Counted from the first letter of the stretch, positions 43,655 through 54,530 are shown. The stretch: 64,000 nucleotides of DNA from Negativicutes bacterium (GCA_009930275.1 RZYP01000005.1:18790-82789), one strand, 5' to 3'. Translations and numbers: made by a program. Notes: a model not told the origin generated them from the letters alone.

Positions 43655-43936
43655 ATGTTTAAAACAAACGAATATTTTGGCGGTCAGGTTTTCTCGGTAG
43701 CCTTTGAAAACCATGATGGTCCGGCCACCGTTGGCGTTATGGAAGCAGGAGAATACGAATTTGGTACCAGCAGCACTGAATACATGACCGTAGTCAGCGG
43801 CAGCATTTCGGCCCAACTGCCTGGAGAAGCTGAATTCAAAGAATATCTGCCCAATCAAACCTTCATTGTACCGCCTAATCAAAAATTCAAAGTCAAAATC
43901 ACAGAACAAACTGCCTATCTTTGCTTGTACAAATGA
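43655..43936 (+). CDS. ppnP: Pyrimidine/purine nucleoside phosphorylase PpnP (DUF1255)
   Basis: 93 aa from the ATG at 43655, with GGAGGGG 5 bases upstream. It is a small single-domain cupin: MFKTNEYFGGQVFSVAF, YEFGTSSTEYMTVVSG and NQTFIVPPNQKFKVK match E. coli PpnP (YaiE) closely in length and motifs. That enzyme cleaves many nucleosides with phosphate. It is alone on the plus strand and converges on rpsI at a terminator. Confidence 0.9.
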   Translation: MFKTNEYFGGQVFSVAFENHDGPATVGVMEAGEYEFGTSSTEYMTVVSGSISAQLPGEAEFKEYLPNQTFIVPPNQKFKVKITEQTAYLCLYK

Positions 43937-43954
43937 AATCATGAAGTAAAACAA

Positions 43955-43986
43955 AAGACCCCGAAAACCAAAGTTTTCGGGGTCTT
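43955..43986. terminator. Bidirectional terminator between ppnP and rpsI
   Basis: AAGACCCCGAAAAC and GTTTTCGGGGTCTT form a perfect 14-bp stem with loop CAAA. Confidence 0.93.
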
Positions 43987-43999
43987 AATTCTTGAAATA

Positions 44000-44392
44000 T
44001 TAACGTTTTGAGAACTGGGAAGCTTTACGAGCTTTCTTGAGACCGTATTTACGGCGTTCTTTTTCGCGTGGGTCACGGGTTAAGAGACCAGCTTTCTTCA
44101 AAGCCGGACGGTATTCCTCGTCAACTTTCAATAAAGCACGTGCAATACCATGACGGATTGCGCCTGCCTGACCAGAAATGCCACCTCCATTAACGTTAGC
44201 GAGCACGTCATACTTACCGATTGTTTCGGTAGTTTCCAACGGTTGTTTAATAATGAGTTCCAACGTCTTCAAACCAAAATATTTAGTGAGCTCACGATCG
44301 TTGATGATGATGTTGCCTTCACCCGGAACCAGGCGAACACGTGCAACAGAACTCTTGCGACGACCAGTTGCATCATAAGTAACTTTTGCCAT
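44000..44392 (-). CDS. rpsI: Ribosomal protein S9
   Basis: 130 aa. The [12 protein letters not shown] start, [20 protein letters not shown] centre and the basic C-terminal tail ending SQFSKR, which reaches the P-site tRNA, identify S9. It follows rplM by 24 bases, the usual two-gene operon. Confidence 0.98.
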   Translation of the reverse strand: MAKVTYDATGRRKSSVARVRLVPGEGNIIINDRELTKYFGLKTLELIIKQPLETTETIGKYDVLANVNGGGISGQAGAIRHGIARALLKVDEEYRPALKKAGLLTRDPREKERRKYGLKKARKASQFSKR

Positions 44393-44416
44393 TTATTTGC
44401 TCCTCCTTTCCGGATC

Positions 44417-44854
44417 TTATCTTACGTCGATTTCCAGTACTTCAGGTTGCTGAGCTGCATGCGGATGCTCTGAACCGGCATAAACGTGCAACTTAGTGTA
44501 AATTTGATTGCCAAGACGATTTTTAGGAATCATGCCGCGAACAGCAAGTTCAACCATCCTTACAGGGTTCTTTTGCAGCATATCACCAGCAGTTGTGAAG
44601 GTGGTACCGCCAAGATATCCGGAATGACGGAAGTAAGTCTTCTGAACCAATTTTTTACCAGTCAAAACGACCTTATCTGCGTTAATAACAATTACATGAT
44701 CTCCTGTGTCCATGTGTGGAGTGAAAGTTGGTTTGTGTTTTCCGCGAAGGATTTTAGCAACTTCAGCAGCCATACGACCAAGAGTTTTATCAGCTGCGTC
44801 TACCACGAACCATTTGCGTTCAATGGTGGACGGTGTAGCCATATATGATTTCAT
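44417..44854 (-). CDS. rplM: Ribosomal protein L13
   Basis: 145 aa with [32 protein letters not shown] and the [11 protein letters not shown] block. Start ATG has GGGAGGG upstream. It is first of rplM-rpsI and driven by a strong promoter whose short leader carries a hairpin. Confidence 0.98.
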   Translation of the reverse strand: MKSYMATPSTIERKWFVVDAADKTLGRMAAEVAKILRGKHKPTFTPHMDTGDHVIVINADKVVLTGKKLVQKTYFRHSGYLGGTTFTTAGDMLQKNPVRMVELAVRGMIPKNRLGNQIYTKLHVYAGSEHPHAAQQPEVLEIDVR

Positions 44855-44903
44855 CCTTGTCCCTCCCTATGAATGTTTCACTTTCATTATATTTCTTCCA
44901 TGT

Positions 44904-44924
44904 AATCCCGGGGCTAGTGGGATT
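44904..44924 (-). other. Hairpin in the rplM leader
   Basis: AATCCC and GGGATT make a 6-bp stem with a 9-base loop between promoter and SD. Firmicutes often carry an L13 leader structure at this place; this may be the local version. Confidence 0.45.
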
Positions 44925-44946
44925 GATATCGAAGTCATATGCATAT

Positions 44947-44975
44947 ATTGTAAACATCTTTGCAACTTTTGTCAA
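44947..44975 (-). promoter_or_regulatory. rplM-rpsI promoter
   Basis: Minus strand TTGACA (44975-44970), 17-base spacer, TACAAT (44952-44947). Confidence 0.85.
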
Positions 44976-45048
44976 GAAAAAATCAATAAAATACTTCTTA
45001 TATTATTAATTACAAGCGACTTTGTCTCATATCTATTTGTCAAGGGTT

Positions 45049-45143
45049 AAAGAGTTCCTCTGGCTGCTTCCACACGCGACAATTCGCCTGCAAGCAGTCG
45101 GTCGCTGACGTGCAGTAAGCCCGTCACTTCTTTAGCCCTTGCC
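45049..45143 (+). repeat. Structured intergenic repeat, copy B
   Basis: 95 bp, same orientation as 23451-23545. It lies between the 3' end of truA and the rplM promoter. TAAAGA pairs with TCTTTA and GGCT with AGCC, where copy A has CAAAGA/TCTTTG and GGCC/GGCC, so paired positions changed together. The outer stem is longer here (CAAGGG with CCCTTG). The inner GCGAC/GTCGC stem is identical. Confidence 0.75.
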
Positions 45144-45172
45144 TTTCTTAGAACATACTAAGCTTGTGCTTC

Positions 45173-45910
45173 TCAATAAAATACTTCGTCTAAGCAAAGA
45201 CCCTGCGGAGGTGCCGCCGTGCCGGCTTGTTTCCTGTCACACGAAGCTAAAATATCTTTAAATCTCTCCAGAGATATCTTGCCGTTCCCGACTCTGACCA
45301 TGGCGCCGACAAGATTTCTTACCATGTGATAAAGAAAGCCATCTCCTTCAATGGTAAATTGCAGTTCCTGCTCATCACTTTTTGTCCATTCCGCCTTGTA
45401 GATGTTTTTGACTGTCTTCACCGTTGCGCTGCCCGCGGAACGAAAAGCAGCAAAATCATGTTCGCCCAGTATTGTATCTGCCGCTGCCTGCATGGCCTGC
45501 ACGTCAAGCGGTTTTTTCAGATACCAGGCATACTTCCTTTTGAAAGGGCTGGGCGTTTCCGCAATTATTATGCGATAGACGTAGCGCTTGGCAATAGCGG
45601 AATAGCGGGCGTTGAAGTCCTTTTCAACATCTTCCGCTTTCCAGACCACGATATCTTCAGGCAAATAGCTTGGCAGCGCCTGGACTATCTTTTCCGTAGG
45701 CACGGTACCGCTTGTCGCAAAAGAAATTACCTGTCCTTTGGCATGAACCCCTGTGTCGGTCCTCCCGGAAGCGGCAATTCTAATCTCTTCGCCAAACATT
45801 TTGCTCAAAGCCTTTTCCAGAATTTGCTGTATGCCAACTGCGTTTTTCTGCCGTTGAAAACCATGATACCCGCTGCCGTCATAAGCGATGGTCAACTTCA
45901 GATACCGCAA
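45173..45910 (-). CDS. truA: tRNA pseudouridine synthase TruA
   Basis: 245 aa from a TTG at 45910 with GGGGTGAAG upstream, overlapping the end of ecfT by 13 bases. The catalytic Asp is in ASGRTDTGVHAKGQV (about residue 52), and GDGFLYHMVRNLVGAM is near 200. It modifies positions 38-40 of tRNA anticodon arms. The ecf-truA linkage is standard for Firmicutes. Confidence 0.96.
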   Translation of the reverse strand: MRYLKLTIAYDGSGYHGFQRQKNAVGIQQILEKALSKMFGEEIRIAASGRTDTGVHAKGQVISFATSGTVPTEKIVQALPSYLPEDIVVWKAEDVEKDFNARYSAIAKRYVYRIIIAETPSPFKRKYAWYLKKPLDVQAMQAAADTILGEHDFAAFRSAGSATVKTVKNIYKAEWTKSDEQELQFTIEGDGFLYHMVRNLVGAMVRVGNGKISLERFKDILASCDRKQAGTAAPPQGLCLDEVFY

Positions 45911-46713
45911 AATACTTCACCCCATTTCAAGGAGATCATCGCAACAATCAATAATGCGACGCCGGCAGCTGCCATTGTATCTCTTTGCTGATAGCAAAGT
46001 TCATGCATTCTTGTCCTTCCTTCGCCCCCACGGTAACAGCGGGCTTCCATTGCCACCGCCAACTCGTCTGCACGGCGGAAAGCACTTATAAACAAGGGTA
46101 CCAGAATTGGCAGCATATTCTTAGCTCTTTTAACGATGTTGCCGGAGGAAAAATCTGCTCCTCTTGCAGTCTGAGCTTTCATTATTCTGTCTGTTTCTTC
46201 CAGCAGTGTTGGTATAAAGCGCAGGGCTATAGTCATCATCATTGCCAGCTCGTGTGCCGGTACGCCGATTTTTTTGAACGGTTTTAAAAGAGCTTCGATG
46301 CCGTCTGTTAAAACTATTGGCGATGTTGTAAAGGTTAAAATCGAGGAAATCATCAGCAGTAAAATAAGGCGCATTGACATTTTAAAACCCATAGCCAGTC
46401 CTTCTCTTGTTACCGTCAAATACTTCCAGGACCATAATACTTCTCCTTGTCCGGTAAAAACATGAATCCACATAGTAAGAAGGATAATTATCCATAGAGG
46501 TTTTATCGATTTAATTACCAGCAGAAAAGGCAGTCTGGAAAGGGCAATAACAGCAAAAATAAAGGCAACGACTACCCCGTAGGACGCAGGCCCGGCAGCC
46601 AAAAATACCGCAATGATATAAGCTATTGCGGACAGTATTTTTGTGCGCGGATCTAATTTATGGATAAAAGAACTTCCGGGGTAGTATTGTCCGAGGCTAA
46701 TGTCAGTTAACAT
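45898..46713 (-). CDS. ecfT: Energy-coupling factor transporter transmembrane protein EcfT
   Basis: 271 aa; the scaffold of group II ECF transporters, linking two ATPases to interchangeable vitamin-binding S components. Four to six membrane segments are visible. The coupling motifs are ARG (KAQTARGADF, about residue 190) and ARC (MEARCYRGGEGRTRM, about 235). It follows ecfA2 with no gap. No S component is encoded here, as expected for a shared module. Confidence 0.95.
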   Translation of the reverse strand: MLTDISLGQYYPGSSFIHKLDPRTKILSAIAYIIAVFLAAGPASYGVVVAFIFAVIALSRLPFLLVIKSIKPLWIIILLTMWIHVFTGQGEVLWSWKYLTVTREGLAMGFKMSMRLILLLMISSILTFTTSPIVLTDGIEALLKPFKKIGVPAHELAMMMTIALRFIPTLLEETDRIMKAQTARGADFSSGNIVKRAKNMLPILVPLFISAFRRADELAVAMEARCYRGGEGRTRMHELCYQQRDTMAAAGVALLIVAMISLKWGEVFCGI

Positions 46714-47571
46714 CTACAGCCACCCCTTCTCTTTTTTAATTTGATTGACCAATTCATCTATCCGCAAAATATCCTTACCTATTTGCAAACCATGTTCCCG
46801 CAAAGTATCAGCCAGTTTTATAGTCTGTGGTACATCAACTCCGACGCTGCTCAACATTTCGCGCTGGTTCTGGAATACTTCCGCACTGCTGCCATCTATG
46901 ACAATTCTGCCCTTAGACATAACCAGTAAGCGCTGCGCGTACTGAGCAGCTTCTTCCATGCTATGAGTAACCAGAATAACAGCCATTTTCCGTGTTTGGT
47001 ACAATTCATTTATTTCCCGGAAAATACTGTCCCTGGAACAAGGATCCAAGCCGGCAGAAGGTTCGTCCAAAATCAAGTAATCAGGCTCCATCGCCACAAC
47101 TCCGGCAATTGCTACTCTGCGCATTTGACCACCGGACAACTGAAAGGGCGATCTGCTTGCAAAAGAGTCATAGTCAAGGCCCACAAACTTTAAAGCGGAT
47201 TTAACCTGTATTTCAACTTCTTCTTCGGACAAACCTTTGTTACGTGGCCCGAAAGCAACATCTTCGTAAACAGTTTCAGCAAAAATCTGATGTTCGGGAT
47301 ACTGGAAAACCATCCCTACTCTGTTTTTGGCATTTTTTGCCGCAGCAGCTTTACCGTTGATATCGACATCATCGACAGAAACCTTGCCTAAGTCTGGTTT
47401 CAGCAAACCATTAAAGTGCTGCATCAGGGTTGACTTGCCGCTGCCGGTATGTCCGATAACGGCAACATACTCGCCTTTTTCTATTGTAAGCGTTACCTCT
47501 TTGAGCGCCGTGCGTTCATACGGCGTATTTTTCATATAGGTATACGACACATTCTCCAATTTTATTGACAT
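46714..47571 (-). CDS. ecfA2: Energy-coupling factor ATPase EcfA2
   Basis: 285 aa with Walker A GHTGSGKSTLMQ, Q-loop FQYPEHQIFAETV, signature LSGGQMRRVAIAG and Walker B LILDEPSAGLDP. The long C-terminal region after residue 230 is usual for EcfA2. It overlaps ecfA1 by 10 bases and joins ecfT directly. Confidence 0.95.
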   Translation of the reverse strand: MSIKLENVSYTYMKNTPYERTALKEVTLTIEKGEYVAVIGHTGSGKSTLMQHFNGLLKPDLGKVSVDDVDINGKAAAAKNAKNRVGMVFQYPEHQIFAETVYEDVAFGPRNKGLSEEEVEIQVKSALKFVGLDYDSFASRSPFQLSGGQMRRVAIAGVVAMEPDYLILDEPSAGLDPCSRDSIFREINELYQTRKMAVILVTHSMEEAAQYAQRLLVMSKGRIVIDGSSAEVFQNQREMLSSVGVDVPQTIKLADTLREHGLQIGKDILRIDELVNQIKKEKGWL

Positions 47572-48395
47572 ATTGCTTTTGCCAACTCCTCAGGCGTAAT
47601 AATTCTAGTGGGAATCCTTTGGCCGCCTGCTCTTAATTCGGCAGCTACTTCTGCGGCTATCGGGGCTTCGAGGCCCAAGGCCTTAATTTCTCCGACCTTA
47701 CCAAAAACTTCTTCCGGAGTCCCCTGCATTTCGATTTTTCCTTGTTTCATTACAATTATTTTATCAGCCAAGAGTGCTTCTTCCATCTTATGCGTTATAT
47801 AAACAACAGTAATATCCTTTTCCTTGTTAAGTTTTTTGACGGTAGCGACAATTTCTTTGCGTCCCTTGGGGTCAAGCATAGCAGTTGGTTCGTCCAACAC
47901 TATACATTTAGGCAGCAATGCCAAAACGCCGGCAATTGCCACACGCTGTTTTTGTCCACCTGAAAGAAGATGCGGCGCATGTTTTGCGTATTCCGTCATA
48001 TTCACTACCGCGAGAGCAGCTTCAACCCGAGGCCTGATTTCAGCCTGAGGGACGCCGATGTTTTCTGGTCCAAAGGCCACGTCTTCCTCAACTATGGCTG
48101 CTACTATCTGATTATCGGGGTTTTGAAAAACCATGCCTACTGTTTGTCGAATATTCCAAAGGTTTTCCTCAAGATTGGAATCCATACCATCAATCAGGCA
48201 GGAACCGGTTGTCGGGCGCAATAATGCGTTTAAATGTCTGGCCAGTGTTGATTTACCTGAGCCGTTAGTTCCAATTACAGCAACAAACTCACCCTGACTT
48301 ATCGTCAGGCTGATGCCGTCCAAGGCTCTAATCTCTCTGTTTTGCGAATCATAATATATATGACTAAGATCTCTAACTTCAATTATAGGTTTCAT
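47562..48395 (-). CDS. ecfA1: Energy-coupling factor ATPase EcfA1
   Basis: 277 aa with Walker A GTNGSGKSTLARHLN, Q-loop FQNPDNQIVAAIVEEDVAFGPEN, signature LSGGQKQRVAIAG and Walker B IVLDEPTAMLDP. It forms the ATPase heterodimer with EcfA2. It starts 198 bases after rplQ, behind the ribosomal terminator. Confidence 0.95.
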   Translation of the reverse strand: MKPIIEVRDLSHIYYDSQNREIRALDGISLTISQGEFVAVIGTNGSGKSTLARHLNALLRPTTGSCLIDGMDSNLEENLWNIRQTVGMVFQNPDNQIVAAIVEEDVAFGPENIGVPQAEIRPRVEAALAVVNMTEYAKHAPHLLSGGQKQRVAIAGVLALLPKCIVLDEPTAMLDPKGRKEIVATVKKLNKEKDITVVYITHKMEEALLADKIIVMKQGKIEMQGTPEEVFGKVGEIKALGLEAPIAAEVAAELRAGGQRIPTRIITPEELAKAICQ

Positions 48396-48550
48396 GCACC
48401 CAAATCTCCCGCACTTCCAAATTATTTAAAAAGAAACATCTTCAATTATTATATTATCGATAACTTTTAGCGTCAACCTCTGTATTTTTATAGGTTAACT
48501 TTATTTTTACCAAACACTAATAACAACAAGAAGTAACATCTTCATAAAAA

Positions 48551-48580
48551 AAATTGCAGAGACTATTGTCTCTGCAATTT
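48551..48580 (-). terminator. Terminator of the rplQ-end ribosomal operon
   Basis: AAATTGCAGAGAC and GTCTCTGCAATTT form a perfect 13-bp stem with loop TATT (48564-48567). On the minus strand it is followed by a run of T. Confidence 0.93.
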
Positions 48581-48593
48581 TAACCTGTGATTA

Positions 48594-48932
48594 TTAAACC
48601 AATTCCAAAATTGCCATTTCAGCAGCATCGCCACGACGAGGTCCGAGCTTGTAGATACGAGTGTATCCGCCGTTTCTCTCAGTGTACTTTGGTGCAATTT
48701 CGTCGAAAAGCTTTTTAGTCGCTTCTTCATCCACGAGGAACGCGAGAACCTGACGACGGGAATGCAAGTCACCTTGTTTTGCCAAAGTAATCAATTTTGC
48801 AGCCAAGCCGCTGATTTCTTTTGCTTTCGTCGCAGTAGTTTCTATTCTCTCTTGTTTGAAGAAGGAGGTTAAAATGCTGCGAAACAGAGCTTTACGGGCG
48901 CTGGAATTGCGTCCTAATTTTCTATATGCCAT
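48594..48932 (-). CDS. rplQ: Ribosomal protein L17
   Basis: 112 aa. [19 protein letters not shown] and the [24 protein letters not shown] end identify L17. It lies 17 bases after rpoA and is last of the long ribosomal run. Confidence 0.98.
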   Translation of the reverse strand: MAYRKLGRNSSARKALFRSILTSFFKQERIETTATKAKEISGLAAKLITLAKQGDLHSRRQVLAFLVDEEATKKLFDEIAPKYTERNGGYTRIYKLGPRRGDAAEMAILELV

Positions 48933-48949
48933 TTGTTTCCGCCCCCCTT

Positions 48950-49918
48950 CTAATCTTCTTCAGAATTTCGCAAACCTAAACCTAAATCAGCTAATTTTTT
49001 CTTAACTTCATCTAGGGATTTGCGGCCCAAATTACGCACTTTCATCATATCGTCCTCGGTTTTTTGAGTTAATTCATCAACCGTGTTGATACCAGCACGT
49101 CTCAGGCAGTTGTTAGAACGAACAGACAAGTCCAAATCATCAATCGGTATCGGCACAGGCCCTTTTCCAGTCTCGACTGCCGGTTCTTCCGGCTGTGAGC
49201 CTTCTGGGACTTTGACTAATGGAGCTTGCGATCCTTTTCCAATTTCGAACAAGCGCAAGTACCCAATCATGATACCGGAGGCAGCATTAACTGCTTCGTC
49301 CGGCATAATGCTGCCATCAGTCCATACCTCAAGAGTAAGTTTATCATAATTCGTTACGTTACCTACACGGGTGTCAGTAACGCCAAATTTAACTCTCGTA
49401 ATAGGAGAATAAATGGAATCTACAGGAATCACGCCAATTGGCTGGTCCTGTTTTTTATTTTTGTCGCCAGGCACATAGCCTTGGCCCTTCTCCACATAAA
49501 TCTCCATGTTGAAAGTCGCATCTTCGTCTAAAGTTGCTATATGCAATTCGGGGTTCAAAATTTCGATGTCGGCATCATGGAGAATATCTCCAGCAGTGAT
49601 TTCTTGCTCACCGCTAGCCTCAATGCGGATTATTGTCGGCTCATTGCTGTACATCTTAAGACAAAGTGCTTTTATGTTGAGAATAATATCGGCAATATCT
49701 TCCCTTACGCCAGGAATAGTTGAAAACTCGTGCAACACGCCGTCAAATTTGACGGCAGTAACTGCAGCTCCAGGCAGTGAAGAGAGAAGAACGCGACGTA
49801 AACTATTCCCTAATGTAATACCGTAACCACGTTCAAGTGGTTCCCAGACAAATTTCCCGTAGCGTCCATCATCACTAATGTCAGATGTAACCAATTTGGG
49901 ATTTTCAATTTCTATCAT
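48950..49918 (-). CDS. rpoA: RNA polymerase alpha subunit
   Basis: 322 aa. The N-terminal assembly domain (about 1-230; [17 protein letters not shown]) is followed by a linker and the C-terminal domain (about 250-315) with [20 protein letters not shown] and the helix-hairpin-helix [13 protein letters not shown], which contacts UP elements and activators. It lies between rpsD and rplQ as usual. Confidence 0.98.
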   Translation of the reverse strand: MIEIENPKLVTSDISDDGRYGKFVWEPLERGYGITLGNSLRRVLLSSLPGAAVTAVKFDGVLHEFSTIPGVREDIADIILNIKALCLKMYSNEPTIIRIEASGEQEITAGDILHDADIEILNPELHIATLDEDATFNMEIYVEKGQGYVPGDKNKKQDQPIGVIPVDSIYSPITRVKFGVTDTRVGNVTNYDKLTLEVWTDGSIMPDEAVNAASGIMIGYLRLFEIGKGSQAPLVKVPEGSQPEEPAVETGKGPVPIPIDDLDLSVRSNNCLRRAGINTVDELTQKTEDDMMKVRNLGRKSLDEVKKKLADLGLGLRNSEED

Positions 49919-49981
49919 GCGGAAAGCCTCCTCTTTGGCGCATTACCACAATACGCGTTATATTTGGTGGCAGATGGTCCA

Positions 49982-50608
49982 TTATTTAGAGTACAACTCA
50001 ACAATAAGATGCTCAGCAATAGGCACATCAATTTCCTCACGAGTCGGGAAACGGTCGATTTTACCGCAAAGATTTTGAGCATCAAGAACCATCCAAGCAG
50101 GAACAGTTTTAGTAGCCAAAGTTTCAGCCATACCCTTGAAATACTCTTTGCCACGGCTGTTTTCCATAACGGAAACAACATCGCCGGCTTTTACCAATGC
50201 AGAAGGAATGTCTAAACGTTTGCCGTTTACGGCAATGTGACCGTGGGTAACGATCTGACGAGCTTGGCTGCGGCTCTCAGCCAGGCCAAGACGGTAAACA
50301 ACATTGTCAAGTCTTCTTTCCAACATGATCAATAAGTTCTCGCCGGTGATTCCTTTTTGTTTTTCGGCGCGTTCAAAGCAGTTGTGGAACTGACGTTCCA
50401 AAATGCCGTAAATACGACGAGCTTTTTGTTTTTCACGTAACTGAATACCATATTCAGATACTTTTTTGCGTGCTTGTCCATGTTGGCCCGGTGCATATGC
50501 ACGAACCGCGAAAGCACATTTATCACTGTAACATCTGTCGCCTTTCAGGAATAATTTTACGCCTTCACGACGGCATTGACGGCATACAGCCTCAGTATAT
50601 CTTGCCAT
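49982..50608 (-). CDS. rpsD: Ribosomal protein S4 (zinc-binding form)
   Basis: 208 aa. Cys9, Cys12, Cys26 and Cys31 near the N-terminus make this the C+ form that holds zinc. The S4 RNA-binding domain (about 98-160) reads [21 protein letters not shown]. In many bacteria S4 also represses its own operon. Confidence 0.98.
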   Translation of the reverse strand: MARYTEAVCRQCRREGVKLFLKGDRCYSDKCAFAVRAYAPGQHGQARKKVSEYGIQLREKQKARRIYGILERQFHNCFERAEKQKGITGENLLIMLERRLDNVVYRLGLAESRSQARQIVTHGHIAVNGKRLDIPSALVKAGDVVSVMENSRGKEYFKGMAETLATKTVPAWMVLDAQNLCGKIDRFPTREEIDVPIAEHLIVELYSK

Positions 50609-50631
50609 TTATTGGTTACACCTCCCTGTAA

Positions 50632-51027
50632 TTATACTCTTCTACGTTTTGGCGGACGGCAGCCATTATGTGGAATTGGAGTAACGTCTTTAATAGCGTT
50701 TACTTCAAGTCCGGCAGCCTGCAAGGAACGAATTGCAGCCTCACGACCACCACCAGGACCTTTTACGAATACTTCAACTACTTTTAAACCATGTTCCATT
50801 GCAGCTTTAGCAGCTTGTTCAGCAGCCATTTGAGCAGCAAACGGAGTACTTTTGCGTGAACCGCGGAAACCCAAGCCGCCGGCGCTAGCCCAGCTCAGGA
50901 CATTGCCACGAGTATCAGCAATAGTAACGATGGTATTATTGAAAGTGGAGCGAATATGCGCTACCCCAGTTTCTATATTTTTGCGTTCTTTCCGTTTAGT
51001 ACGGACAACTTTTTTTGCAGCAACCAC
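50632..51027 (-). CDS. rpsK: Ribosomal protein S11
   Basis: 131 aa with [22 protein letters not shown] and the C-terminal [18 protein letters not shown] that lines the mRNA exit platform. 23 bases separate it from rpsD. Confidence 0.98.
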   Translation of the reverse strand: MVAAKKVVRTKRKERKNIETGVAHIRSTFNNTIVTIADTRGNVLSWASAGGLGFRGSRKSTPFAAQMAAEQAAKAAMEHGLKVVEVFVKGPGGGREAAIRSLQAAGLEVNAIKDVTPIPHNGCRPPKRRRV

Positions 51028-51048
51028 TCGTCTATCCCTCCTTACAGA

Positions 51049-51417
51049 TTATTTCTTTTTACCTGAAACACTACGTTTTGGTCCCTTACGGGTACGAGCA
51101 TTATTTTTGGTATTTTGACCGCGTACAGGAAGTCCCATACGATGTCTTCTGCCACGATAGCAGCCGATTTCAATTAATCTTTTTATATTGAGGGATTCCT
51201 CACGACGGAGGTCACCTTCTACCTTGTAATCATTGTCAAGGGTTTCGCGGAGTTTTGATACCTCGTCCTCGGTCAAATCCCGAACACGGGTATCCGGATT
51301 GATTCCTGTTTTCACAAGAATTTCACGAGACAAAGTAAGTCCAATGCCATAAATATAAGGCAGAGCATACTCAATACGCTTGTCTCTTGGTAAATCGACA
51401 CCAGCGATACGTGCCAT
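51049..51417 (-). CDS. rpsM: Ribosomal protein S13
   Basis: 122 aa from the ATG at 51417 ([21 protein letters not shown]), with GGAGGTG upstream; a TTG two codons earlier is less fitting. The helix-hairpin-helix region and the tail [21 protein letters not shown] contact P-site tRNA. Confidence 0.97.
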   Translation of the reverse strand: MARIAGVDLPRDKRIEYALPYIYGIGLTLSREILVKTGINPDTRVRDLTEDEVSKLRETLDNDYKVEGDLRREESLNIKRLIEIGCYRGRRHRMGLPVRGQNTKNNARTRKGPKRSVSGKKK

Positions 51418-51435
51418 TAACAATACACCTCCTTC

Positions 51436-51797
<362 letters not shown>

Positions 51798-51860
51798 AGA
51801 TATTAACCTCCTTGTCGATTAGGCTTCAAAGCCTGAAATATTATAAAGTGTAACTTCCCG

Positions 51861-52610
51861 TCAGGCAAGTCTTGTCAGTATTTCCGGACCATCGGGCGTT
51901 ATCGCTACGGTATGCTCGAAATGAGCAGATGGTTTGCCATCTCTTGTAACAACGGTCCACCCGTCATCCATGCTTTTTACTGCACACGTTCCCAAATTAA
52001 TCATCGGCTCGATGGCTAACACCATACCCGCTTTAAGAGCAGGCCCTCTATCGGCAAAACCAAAATTGGGAACTTCCGGATCTTCATGCATCAATCGGCC
52101 AATACCATGTCCGACATATTCACGAACAACTCCAAATCCAGCTTTTTCGGCATAAGTCTGGATAGCATGAGAAATTGCTCCAACCTTATTACCAAGAACC
52201 GCTTGTTCAATCCCCTTATAAAGGGCATTGCGCGTTTCTTCAATCAGCCTCGCAATTTCCGGGGAAATCTTCCCCACCGGAATGGTAATTGCGGAATCGC
52301 CGTTACAGCCGCCAATCTCCGCACCACAATCAACACTAACGATATCACCTTCCGCAAGTTTGCGGGAACCGGGAATTCCGTGTACAACTTCACAGTTAAC
52401 AGATACACAGATATTAGCGGGGAAGCCATATAAACCTTTGAAAGCCGGTCTTGCACCGAGATCCATTATTGTTTTTCTGGCAACTTCATCAAGCTCCTGT
52501 GTAGTAATTCCAGGTTCTACTACCTTGCCGACTGCATCCAACGCCAAAGCTACGATCCTGCCAGCTTCGCGCATGCAGCGTATTTCACGTTCGGACTTCA
52601 AAAGAATCAT
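51861..52610 (-). CDS. map: Methionine aminopeptidase type I
   Basis: 249 aa. Metal ligands are the Asp residues of SVDCGAEIGGCNGDSA (about residues 94-107), the His of VGHGIGRLMHEDP, the Glu of AIEPM and the Glu of FEHTVAIT. It removes the initiator Met from new proteins. Its ATG shares a base with the adk stop (TAATG). Confidence 0.97.
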   Translation of the reverse strand: MILLKSEREIRCMREAGRIVALALDAVGKVVEPGITTQELDEVARKTIMDLGARPAFKGLYGFPANICVSVNCEVVHGIPGSRKLAEGDIVSVDCGAEIGGCNGDSAITIPVGKISPEIARLIEETRNALYKGIEQAVLGNKVGAISHAIQTYAEKAGFGVVREYVGHGIGRLMHEDPEVPNFGFADRGPALKAGMVLAIEPMINLGTCAVKSMDDGWTVVTRDGKPSAHFEHTVAITPDGPEILTRLA

Positions 52611-53260
52611 TACTTGCCGCCTTCAAGACTTTCTTTTACATCGGCGTATACTTTGTCAATAGCTTGCAAGCCATCAATTTCTTTATAAACACCTTGTTTT
52701 TTGTAATACTCAATGAGGGGGGCAGTTTGGCTATGATAAACATCCAAGCGTTTTTTCACAGTTTCTTCTTTGTCATCGTCGCGTTGATACAACGCACCGC
52801 CGCATTTATCACACATAGCTTCAACTTTGCTAGGGTTGTATTCAACGTGGTAAGTAGCGCCACAGGCCTTGCATATACGCCTGCCTGTAACCCTGCCAAC
52901 CAGTTCAGCATCTGGAACTACTATGTTAACCACACCGTTCATATTAATGCCCAGATCGGTTAAAATTCCATCAAGAGCAATTGCCTGCTCTTCTGTTCTT
53001 GGAAAACCATCCAAGATAAATCCTTTGGCACACTCTGGATTTGCCAAGCTCTCTCTGACGATACCAATGGTAACACTGTCAGGAACAAGGGCACCGGCGT
53101 CCATATATTTTTTTGCTTCTTTTCCTAGTTCCGTTCCTTTTTTCACAGCAGCACGGAACATATCACCCGTCGAAATATGCGGGATTTGATACTCCGCAAT
53201 AAGTCTTTCTGCTTGAGTGCCTTTACCCGCGCCCGGAGGTCCCATTAAAAGAATGTACAT
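52610..53260 (-). CDS. adk: Adenylate kinase (zinc-LID type)
   Basis: 216 aa from the ATG at 53260 ([20 protein letters not shown]), spaced 9 bases from GGAGG; an ATG three codons earlier abuts the SD. The P-loop is GPPGAGKGT, with [10 protein letters not shown] near residue 85. The LID carries four Cys (CKAC and CDKC, about 130-153) that bind zinc, usual in Firmicutes. It balances AMP, ADP and ATP. Confidence 0.97.
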   Translation of the reverse strand: MYILLMGPPGAGKGTQAERLIAEYQIPHISTGDMFRAAVKKGTELGKEAKKYMDAGALVPDSVTIGIVRESLANPECAKGFILDGFPRTEEQAIALDGILTDLGINMNGVVNIVVPDAELVGRVTGRRICKACGATYHVEYNPSKVEAMCDKCGGALYQRDDDKEETVKKRLDVYHSQTAPLIEYYKKQGVYKEIDGLQAIDKVYADVKESLEGGK

Positions 53261-53273
53261 ATTTGTCATCCTC

Positions 53274-54530
53274 CTATTTCATGAAGCCTTGATAGTGCCG
53301 CATCAAAATCAGCGATTCTATCTGCTTCATAGTATCCAGCGCAACACCGACTACGATCAATAGTGCCGTGCCACCAAAGTAGACACCCTCAATACCGGTG
53401 GTCCACACGATAACGTTTGGCATAACCGCAACCAGTGCCAGGAAAACCGCACCTGCCATTGTAATTCTGGACATTATCTTGTCCAGATAATCAGTGGTAG
53501 GCTTGCCTGGCCTTAAACCAGGGATAAATCCGCCATACTTCTTAATATTGTCAGACATATCTCCGATATTCATGCTTACTGCTGTATAGAAATACGTGAA
53601 GAAAACAATCATCAAAAGATAAAGCGTTGTCTGAAGCGGTGTACCCCAAGCGAACCAGCCTGCGACTGTTTTAATCCAGGGAACTTCAATAAACTGAGCT
53701 ATTGTTACAGGGAACATCAGTACCGAGGAAGCAAAGATAATTGGTATAACACCTGCCTGGTTGACTTTCAGCGGTATATAGCTTGTATGCCCGCCGTACA
53801 TCTTGCGGCCAACGACTCTCTTAGCATACTGAACAGGAACCTTGCGTATTCCCTGTGTTATAACTACTACAAAAACAACCATAACAACAGCCAAAATAGC
53901 AAACAAGATAACGCTAAGTAGGTTAATAGTACCAGCTTGCAAATAATTGAAGATTACAGCCACACCATCAGGTAAACGGGATACGATACCGGCAAAGATT
54001 ATCAGGGAAATACCATTCCCGATGCCTTTTGCAGTTATTTGCTCCCCAATCCACATCAGGAAAACTGTTCCGGCCGTCAGCGTAATTGCTATCAGCAATA
54101 TTGATCCAATACCAGGATTATTGATGGCAACACGCAAGCCGTAGGCCATGCCGATCGCTTGGATGAAACCGAGCACAACTGTGCCGTAACGAGTCAGCTT
54201 GCCAATCTTCTTGCGACCCTCTTCGCCCTCTTTTGACCAACGTTCCAGTGTTGGAACCACAACCTGCAAAAGCTGCAGGATAATGGAAGCGTTGATGTAC
54301 GGAGTTATACTCATGGCGAAGATTGAAAATTTGCTCAAGGCGCCGCCGGAAAACATATCCAGTAAACCGAATAGATTTCCGCTTGTAAACAGCTGTTCAA
54401 TCATCGCTGCGTTAACACCAGGAACAGGGATATGTGTTCCAGCCCTAAAAACTATGAACATGGCCAACGTAAAAACTACCTTTTGCCTGAGTTCCGTAAT
54501 TTTAGCAATATTAGAAAGGGCTGATAACAC
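53274..54530 (-). CDS. secY: Protein translocase subunit SecY
   Basis: 418 aa, ten transmembrane segments, from a GTG immediately after the rplO stop with AGGTGAT upstream. The plug and lateral-gate region ([27 protein letters not shown]) and the C-terminal loop [13 protein letters not shown], which binds SecA, are clear. It forms the channel used by the SecA encoded at 9.3-11.9 kb. Confidence 0.98.
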   Translation of the reverse strand: MLSALSNIAKITELRQKVVFTLAMFIVFRAGTHIPVPGVNAAMIEQLFTSGNLFGLLDMFSGGALSKFSIFAMSITPYINASIILQLLQVVVPTLERWSKEGEEGRKKIGKLTRYGTVVLGFIQAIGMAYGLRVAINNPGIGSILLIAITLTAGTVFLMWIGEQITAKGIGNGISLIIFAGIVSRLPDGVAVIFNYLQAGTINLLSVILFAILAVVMVVFVVVITQGIRKVPVQYAKRVVGRKMYGGHTSYIPLKVNQAGVIPIIFASSVLMFPVTIAQFIEVPWIKTVAGWFAWGTPLQTTLYLLMIVFFTYFYTAVSMNIGDMSDNIKKYGGFIPGLRPGKPTTDYLDKIMSRITMAGAVFLALVAVMPNVIVWTTGIEGVYFGGTALLIVVGVALDTMKQIESLILMRHYQGFMK

